Assembly (NCBI GenBank): GCA_937928665.1
Contig: CALFVM010000302.1
Coordinates: 1-13,180, forward strand
Reading direction: 5' to 3'
DNA: 13,180 nucleotides
Source of the DNA: an uncultured Candidatus Methylacidiphilales bacterium
GTDB taxonomy: Bacteria > Verrucomicrobiota > Verrucomicrobiia > Methylacidiphilales > CALFVM01
The position numbers and the translations under genes are program-made. This document shows, piece by piece, positions 8,930 to 13,180 of this stretch (positions are counted from its first letter, which is position 1; each line of letters starts with the position of its first letter). Below the pieces are notes generated by a model. The model searched no databases and was not told where the DNA came from. It was given only the letters and a program-made list of their open reading frames with translations.

Positions 8930-8957
8930 AGGTTTGAGTAGGTTGAGGTTAAGGTTG
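8930..8957 (-). repeat. AACCT-repeat leader of nifH
   Basis: The 28 bases before the nifH start read, on the coding strand, AACCTT, AACCTC, AACCTA, CTC and AAACCT: four AACCT units in near-tandem array. The stretch is pyrimidine-rich and holds no Shine-Dalgarno-like sequence. If the candidate sigma54 promoter is right, almost the whole mRNA leader is this repeat. It may be a protein-binding or translation-control element, or only a chance repeat. Confidence 0.55.
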
Positions 8958-8970
8958 CGTCTGAGGAGTG

Positions 8971-8986
8971 TTCATCTTCTGTGCCA
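8971..8986 (-). promoter_or_regulatory. Candidate sigma54 (-24/-12) promoter of nifH
   Basis: On the coding strand TGGCAC is followed by 5 bases and ATGAA. The -24 half matches the sigma54 consensus TGGCAC perfectly; the -12 half (consensus TTGCA) matches in three of five bases, and the normally conserved GC is GA. The expected start of transcription would be near 8961, about 30 bases before the nifH ATG. No TGT-N10-ACA activator site was found upstream by eye. The site fits the NifA gene nearby, but the weak -12 half keeps confidence moderate. Confidence 0.45.
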
Positions 8987-9075
8987 GCCTGCCGGGACGG
9001 GTGAATCAGGCTGAGTAAGGTATTGGATCTGAATTAGTTCCGGAGAAAACGATGGGAAAGAAAGTTGCCAAAGGG

Positions 9076-9093
9076 TCCGACATCTTTGTCGGA
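9076..9093. repeat. Perfect 7-bp inverted repeat between draT and nifH
   Basis: TCCGACA and TGTCGGA flank a 4-base loop, an exact palindromic arm pair. It lies 41 bases after the draT stop and about 90 bases upstream of the candidate nifH promoter. As RNA it would be a short hairpin, but only a scattered T-run follows, so it is a weak terminator candidate. As DNA it sits where an activator or repressor operator could lie. Confidence 0.55.
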
Positions 9094-9133
9094 TTGGGCC
9101 TGAGGAGCTACGCGATGGTGTGCTCGCGCGGGG

Positions 9134-9919
9134 TCAACGGAGGGGCCGGACGCGGAAATAACCGCCGATGACCAAGTATTCGGATTCGCCCCAGAGCAAG
9201 CGGTCTGGAAGGAGGCCGCTGAAAAAAAAGATTTTGGAGAGGGGCACCTGCACTTCCCACACGGTGGAGCCGAATTCCCAGGCGCAGTCCGGGTCACTGG
9301 TGAAGGAGGAGAGGTTGTTCATCTGAACCAGATTGTCCTGGGCCTCAGGGCGGGGGTAGTCCTGGGCGGCGAAGGTGCCGCGGTAGAGGGTAAGCCAACG
9401 GGTGGAAGGATGGCGGAGGGCCAGTTCGTATTGGCAGAACTCGAAGAGGAGATCGAGTTGGAGGTGGATGGCGTTGGTCCGGGCGGAGCCGCGGACCCGG
9501 TCGAGGGCATAGCGGAAGCGGGCTTCGTGGGTGGTGAGCGGAGTGTAGTGAAACGTGGGCGAGATTCCGATCCGGCTGTCAACCCAGCCTTTGAGCACCG
9601 CACCTTCCGGGGAGTTGGCATCGACCTGCCAGCCACGGAGGAAGCGAACGTAGCTGTTGCGCAGGCTGCTGCGGGACGTTCCGTTGAACTGATCCCACTG
9701 ATGGAGGGCAAACTTCACGCTGACGTAATCGTGAAAAATTTCTCCCCGGTGCGCGGCAGAGGGGATGTGGTCGAGTTGGTCAAAGAGCCGCCGGTTGTCC
9801 TGGCGGGTGGTGCCGATGGTCAGGGGCGTGGGGTTGTCCTGAAAATCCACAGACGCAATGGCCCAGGGCGGGCGATTGCACAGGGAAAAGACATTCGGTG
9901 GCGGCCCGGAGTTCGTCAC
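9134..9919 (-). CDS. draT: NAD+-dinitrogen-reductase ADP-ribosyltransferase DraT
   Basis: DraT attaches ADP-ribose from NAD+ to a specific arginine of NifH, switching nitrogenase off when ammonium appears or energy falls. The 261-residue product carries the family signatures PPWAIASVDFQ (residues 17-27), SLRNSYVRFLRGW (85-97), LTLYRGT (176-182), NNLSSFTSD (201-209), EFGSTVWEV (215-223) and GESEYLVIGG (244-253). Arg180, the FTS at 206-208 and Glu245-Ser-Glu247 look like the R / STS / ExE elements of arginine-specific ADP-ribosyltransferases; that mapping is my inference. The GTG start overlaps the nifA stop as GTGA, implying translational coupling. The reversing hydrolase draG is not in the window. 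The target Arg97 is present in NifH. Confidence 0.93.
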   Translation of the reverse strand: MTNSGPPPNVFSLCNRPPWAIASVDFQDNPTPLTIGTTRQDNRRLFDQLDHIPSAAHRGEIFHDYVSVKFALHQWDQFNGTSRSSLRNSYVRFLRGWQVDANSPEGAVLKGWVDSRIGISPTFHYTPLTTHEARFRYALDRVRGSARTNAIHLQLDLLFEFCQYELALRHPSTRWLTLYRGTFAAQDYPRPEAQDNLVQMNNLSSFTSDPDCAWEFGSTVWEVQVPLSKIFFFSGLLPDRLLWGESEYLVIGGYFRVRPLR

Positions 9920-11577
9920 GGCTCCAGCCGTCGGAGATCAATTTGATACTTTTTCACCCGCAGGCCCATGATCCGCTCGGTCATGCCGAGTTGGCGGGCT
10001 GCGGCTGCCATGTTGCCGTGGTGGGCTTTGAGCGCGTCGATGATAAGTTCGCGTTCAAAGCCTTCGACGGCTGCTTTCAGGGTGGAGCGTGCATCGGGAG
10101 GGTTGCTGGATGGCATTTGCAAGGTAGGCGGGAGGTGGTAGCCGTGGATGACGTCGTCCCGGGCGAGAATGACTGCGCGCTCAATACAATTCTCCAATTC
10201 CCGAACATTGCCGGGCCAGTGGTAGGCCATGAGCATGTCGATGGCCGGAGTGGAAATGCGACGGATGTCCTTACCGGTGGCGGTGCTGTATTTTTCGATG
10301 AAGAAATTGACCAACTCGAGGATATCGGTTTTGCGCTCACGCAGGGCCGGGACGTAAATGGGAAAGACATTGATTCGATAATAGAGATCCTGTCGGAATT
10401 TGCTTTCCTCCACGTATTTTTCGAGGGGCTGATTGGTGGCGGCGATCACCCGGACATCGACCCGGACCGTCTCGGTGCCGCCGACCCGTTCCAACTCCCG
10501 TTCTTGGAGAACCCGAAGCAGTTTAGCCTGGGTCTGAATGGGTAGCTCACCGATTTCATCCAGGAAAATGGTGCCGCGGTGAGCGAGTTCGAAGCGTCCT
10601 TTGCGCATGGCGATGGCGCCGGTGAAGGCACCCCGTTCGTGGCCGAAGAGTTCGCTTTCCACGATACTTTCGGGCAACGCGGCACAGTTGACTTTGACAA
10701 AGGCCTGCCGGGCGCGGGGGCTTTGGCGGTGAAGGGCATGAGCGACTAACTCTTTACCAACTCCACTTTCGCCGCGGATGAGAACGGTGGTGTTGCTGGA
10801 GGCGACCTGTTCGATGGAATAATAAACCGTCTGCATGGCCCGGGAGTTACCGATCATGTTCTCGGGACGGATTTGTCGCTGGAGCTGTTCCTGAAGCCTT
10901 TCGTTTTCCTGGCGGAGGTAGTCCACCTGTTCGCGGGCATGTTGGCGAAGCCGAACAGCCTGGGCGACCAATTGGGCAACCAGAATCAGGAGGCGCAGGT
11001 TCGCCTTTAATCCCTCCGGGCTGAGGGAGCGGGAGACGCAAGCCAGCGTGCCAAACGTTTCCGCCCCGTCCATGACCGGGACGCTGATGAGGCTGGTGGA
11101 GTGCGAGTCCACGGTGACGGCCTTCCATTTCTCCTCGTCCCACGAGGGAAAGGGAGCGGTCGATTTCGGGAGGTCCGGGACGAGGTGAGGTTCTCCGGTT
11201 TTAGCGCAGAGCGTCGCAAGCAATTCCTCTGTTTTGGCGCAGTCGGGACACACCTCCGCGGCGGGCAGTCCGAAATCGAGTTCAAGATGGAGCGCGTTTT
11301 CCGCCCGGTTAAGAATCCGCAAGCTGCCCCGATAAAGGCCGAGGGATTGGGAAACCGCGCCGAGGGCTCCTTCCAAAACGGTGTGCAAATTCTCCCCGCT
11401 TTGCAAGGTGCTGGCGACTTTGTAGAGGAGGCGCAGTTCTTCAATCACCCGGCAAACGGGTGCAGGAACAGCGTCCCAGTCAAACGGAACGGGTAGGGGG
11501 GAGTTTTGCGGACATTGAGCCGGGTCGGCACAATTTCCGGGAGCACAAGAACAGGGGGAAATCTTCGGCGTGCTCAT
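9916..11577 (-). CDS. nifA: NifA-type sigma54-dependent activator with N-terminal Cys motif and GAF domain
   Basis: This is a bacterial enhancer-binding protein that hydrolyses ATP to open sigma54 promoters, expected to activate the nif genes. The 553-residue product has, in order: an N-terminal Cys motif (Cys9, Cys11, Cys16, spacing C-X-C-X4-C, plus Cys22), a GAF domain at about 45-210 with further cysteines (110, 113, 124), a coiled linker rich in Gln and Arg near 210-238, and an AAA+ domain at about 240-475. The AAA+ domain has Walker A GESGVGKE (269-276), GAFTGA (316-321) and Walker B GTIFLDEIGE (335-344). A Fis-type HTH lies at 507-548. The interdomain linker has no Cys-X4-Cys, unlike oxygen-sensitive alphaproteobacterial NifA. 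The Cys motif resembles that of VnfA, so a VnfA/AnfA-like name is possible, but only Mo nitrogenase genes are seen here. Confidence 0.88.
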   Translation of the reverse strand: MSTPKISPCSCAPGNCADPAQCPQNSPLPVPFDWDAVPAPVCRVIEELRLLYKVASTLQSGENLHTVLEGALGAVSQSLGLYRGSLRILNRAENALHLELDFGLPAAEVCPDCAKTEELLATLCAKTGEPHLVPDLPKSTAPFPSWDEEKWKAVTVDSHSTSLISVPVMDGAETFGTLACVSRSLSPEGLKANLRLLILVAQLVAQAVRLRQHAREQVDYLRQENERLQEQLQRQIRPENMIGNSRAMQTVYYSIEQVASSNTTVLIRGESGVGKELVAHALHRQSPRARQAFVKVNCAALPESIVESELFGHERGAFTGAIAMRKGRFELAHRGTIFLDEIGELPIQTQAKLLRVLQERELERVGGTETVRVDVRVIAATNQPLEKYVEESKFRQDLYYRINVFPIYVPALRERKTDILELVNFFIEKYSTATGKDIRRISTPAIDMLMAYHWPGNVRELENCIERAVILARDDVIHGYHLPPTLQMPSSNPPDARSTLKAAVEGFERELIIDALKAHHGNMAAAARQLGMTERIMGLRVKKYQIDLRRLEP

Positions 11578-11610
11578 GGTTCATGGTTAGAAAGCTGTTC
11601 ATCCTTGGTG

Positions 11611-11626
11611 AGCAGGTTTCAGACCA
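11611..11626 (-). promoter_or_regulatory. Candidate sigma54 (-24/-12) promoter of nifA-draT
   Basis: The coding strand reads TGGTCTGAAACCTGCT. The invariant GG and GC pairs have the exact sigma54 spacing of 10 bases between them, and most other positions fit the loose TGGYRYR-N4-TTGCW form. Transcription would begin near 11600, about 22 bases before the nifA ATG, and downstream of the uvrA terminator. If real, nifA and draT would be driven by an enhancer-binding protein, possibly NifA itself. Confidence 0.45.
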
Positions 11627-11659
11627 TGACCGAGCAGAAATCTTTAGGGCAAAATCATC

Positions 11660-11686
11660 AGAAATAAGACCGGGCTGATCCGGCCT
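11660..11686 (-). terminator. Probable intrinsic terminator after uvrA
   Basis: On the coding strand AGGCCGG and CCGGTCT can pair as a 7-bp stem (one G-T pair) around the loop ATCAGC, followed by TATTTCT. It begins 17 bases beyond the uvrA stop and separates uvrA from the nif transcription units. The stem is GC-rich but short, and the T-run is interrupted. Confidence 0.5.
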
Positions 11687-11703
11687 GGGACGAGTGCCGA
11701 GGC

Positions 11704-13180
11704 TTACCGGGTCGGCTGGGATCGTGCGAGGAAGGGAGCCAGGTAGCGGGCGGTGTGGCTTTTTTTACAGCGGGCGACGGTTTCAGGGGGGCCGCTGGCG
11801 ATGAGTTGGCCGCCACCGGGACCGCTTTCGGGGCCGAGGTCGAGGAGGTAATCGGCTTCGGCGATGAGGTCGAGGTTGTGTTCGATGACGACGACGGTGT
11901 GGCCGGCGTCGACGAGGCGGTGAAGCATGGCGGCGAGGCGTTCGACATCGGCGAGGTGAAGGCCGACGGAAGGTTCTTCCAGGAGGTAAAAATTAAAGGG
12001 GCTGGCACCGCGGGCGGCCTGGCGGAGGAGGGCGCGGGGGTCGAGCGAGGCGGCCAGTTCGGCGACGAGTTTAAGGCGCTGGGATTCGCCGCCGGAGAGG
12101 GTGGGGCTGGATTGGCCGAGTTTAAGGTAGCCGAGGCCGGTTTCCTGGAGGAGGCGGAGGGGTGAGGCGATGGCGGGGATGCCGTCGAAGCGTTCGGAGG
12201 CTTCGGTGACGGAGAGTTCGAGGGCGTCAAAGATGGAGAGGTCCCGGTAGGTGACGGCGAGGACTTCATCGCGGTAGCGTTTTCCTCCGCAGGTTTCGCA
12301 GGGGACGAAGACGGGCGGCATGAAAGGCATTTCGACTTTGAGGATGCCGAGGCCCTGACAGGCAGGGCAGCGACCTGGGCCGGCGTTGTGGGAGAAGTGG
12401 CCGGGGGTGAAGCCGCGCAGGCGGCTTTCGGGAAGGGTGGCAAAGAGATTGCGGAGGGCGTCCATGATGCCGAGGTAGGTGGCAACGGTGGAGCGGCTGT
12501 TTTTGCCGATGGGCGATTGATCGACTTCGATGACCTGGTGGGGGAGGGCATCGGGCTGCAGGGTCGGGCCGCTTTTGCGGGAAAGGCGGCGGGCGGCGGG
12601 TTTTGCCATGGCGTCGCGGAGGAGCGGGAGGACGCATTTCCGCATGAGGGTGCTCTTGCCGGAGCCGCTGACGCCGGTGACGACGGTGAGGCGTCCGAGA
12701 GGGATGTCGATGGCGAGGTTGCGGAGGTTGTTTTCGCTCAGACCGGTGAAGCGGAGGCGGGCGACGGCAGGATCAACGGAACGGCGACTGCCGGAAGCTG
12801 GATGTTGGAGGGGGGAGCCAAGGACTTGGGCGGTGAGGGAGTTTTTCTGGCGGGCGAGTCGGGCGGGGCTGCCTTGGGCCACGACGTGGCCACCGTGGAT
12901 GCCCGCGCCGGGCCCGAGGTCGATGATGTGATCGGCAGCGCGGATGGTGTCTTCGTCATGCTCGACGACGATAAGCGAGTTGCCGCGGGATTTGAGGTCG
13001 CGCATGGAACTGAGGAGGCGTTCGTTATCGCGGGGATGGAGGCCGATGGTGGGTTCGTCGAGGACGTAGAGGACGCCCTGGAGATTGGAGCCCATTTGAG
13101 CGGCCAGCCGGATGCGTTGGGATTCGCCGCCGGAGAGGGTGGGGGCACCGCGGTCGAGGTTGAGGTAGTCGAGGCCGACG
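11704..13180 (-). CDS. uvrA: UvrA-family excinuclease ATPase, C-terminal 491 residues (5' end outside window)
   Basis: UvrA is the damage-recognising ATPase of nucleotide excision repair. The visible part opens inside the first nucleotide-binding domain with LSGGESQRIRLAAQ and VLYVLDEPTIGLHPRDN, then HDEDTIRAADHIIDLGPGAG. The second domain has Walker A GVSGSGKST, the DQSPIGKNSRSTVATYLG stretch, and a zinc finger of CPAC, 19 residues, CETC. It then shows LSGGESQRLKL and a second Walker B. That Walker B reads YLLEEPSVGLH instead of the usual LDEPTTGLH and is preceded by an extra stretch of roughly 15 residues (ALLRQAARGASPF region), so this may be a UvrA2-like or long-type paralogue rather than the housekeeping copy. 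The reading frame is open through position 13180 and continues beyond it. It is unrelated to nitrogen fixation and marks the edge of the nif region. Confidence 0.92.
   Translation of the reverse strand, partial: VGLDYLNLDRGAPTLSGGESQRIRLAAQMGSNLQGVLYVLDEPTIGLHPRDNERLLSSMRDLKSRGNSLIVVEHDEDTIRAADHIIDLGPGAGIHGGHVVAQGSPARLARQKNSLTAQVLGSPLQHPASGSRRSVDPAVARLRFTGLSENNLRNLAIDIPLGRLTVVTGVSGSGKSTLMRKCVLPLLRDAMAKPAARRLSRKSGPTLQPDALPHQVIEVDQSPIGKNSRSTVATYLGIMDALRNLFATLPESRLRGFTPGHFSHNAGPGRCPACQGLGILKVEMPFMPPVFVPCETCGGKRYRDEVLAVTYRDLSIFDALELSVTEASERFDGIPAIASPLRLLQETGLGYLKLGQSSPTLSGGESQRLKLVAELAASLDPRALLRQAARGASPFNFYLLEEPSVGLHLADVERLAAMLHRLVDAGHTVVVIEHNLDLIAEADYLLDLGPESGPGGGQLIASGPPETVARCKKSHTARYLAPFLARSQPTR

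Noticed and set aside
8987..9133. Classical NifA upstream activator sites (TGT-N10-ACA) before nifH
   Set aside because: The few TGT and ACA triplets in the gap do not have the required spacing; none was found before nifA either.
8930..9133. A small gene between draT and nifH
   Set aside because: The only open frame there (minus strand, 9034-9297) overlaps the draT 3' end out of frame and has no recognisable features.

Overview
The window is a compact molybdenum-nitrogenase region. Every gene I can support lies on the minus strand, so transcription runs from high to low coordinates: uvrA (3' part, cut by the window edge), nifA-type activator, draT, nifH, nifD, nifK, nifE, an XRE/PBP-like regulator, modA, modB, modC. 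The DNA is GC-rich with high coding density and few recognisable Shine-Dalgarno sites. NifD carries an insertion of about 50 residues and NifK lacks about 50 N-terminal residues, as in the 'group II' nitrogenases (Clostridium pasteurianum type, also found in Verrucomicrobiota, Desulfovibrio and others). With a UvrA of divergent type and an apparently Gram-negative gene set, a diazotrophic Verrucomicrobiota (Opitutae-like) or a relative is my best guess. That placement is inference, not proof.

Layout: (1) 11704-13180, C-terminal part of a UvrA-family ATPase, followed by a plausible intrinsic terminator. (2) 9134-11577, a two-gene regulatory unit: a sigma54 enhancer-binding activator with an N-terminal Cys-X-Cys-X4-Cys motif before its GAF domain, and draT (nitrogenase-reductase ADP-ribosyltransferase), overlapping by 4 bases. 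(3) 8930-9133, the control region of nifH, with a candidate -24/-12 promoter, a perfect inverted repeat and a leader made of AACCT repeats. (4) 3644-8929, nifH-nifD-nifK-nifE with short gaps. (5) 4-3582, a regulator tightly joined to modABC, the high-affinity molybdate importer.

How the parts fit: the mod genes supply molybdate for the FeMo-cofactor. NifE is one half of the scaffold on which the cofactor is built. NifH donates electrons to NifDK. NifA would switch the genes on with sigma54, and DraT would switch off NifH after translation by modifying Arg97.

The less ordinary points are the VnfA-like cysteine motif on the activator of a Mo system, the nifA-draT fusion into one unit, the absence of nifI genes between nifH and nifD although the nitrogenase is of group II type, the absence of nifN after nifE and of draG beside draT, and candidate sigma54 promoters before both nifH and nifA. 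I found no mobile elements, tRNA, rRNA or CRISPR.
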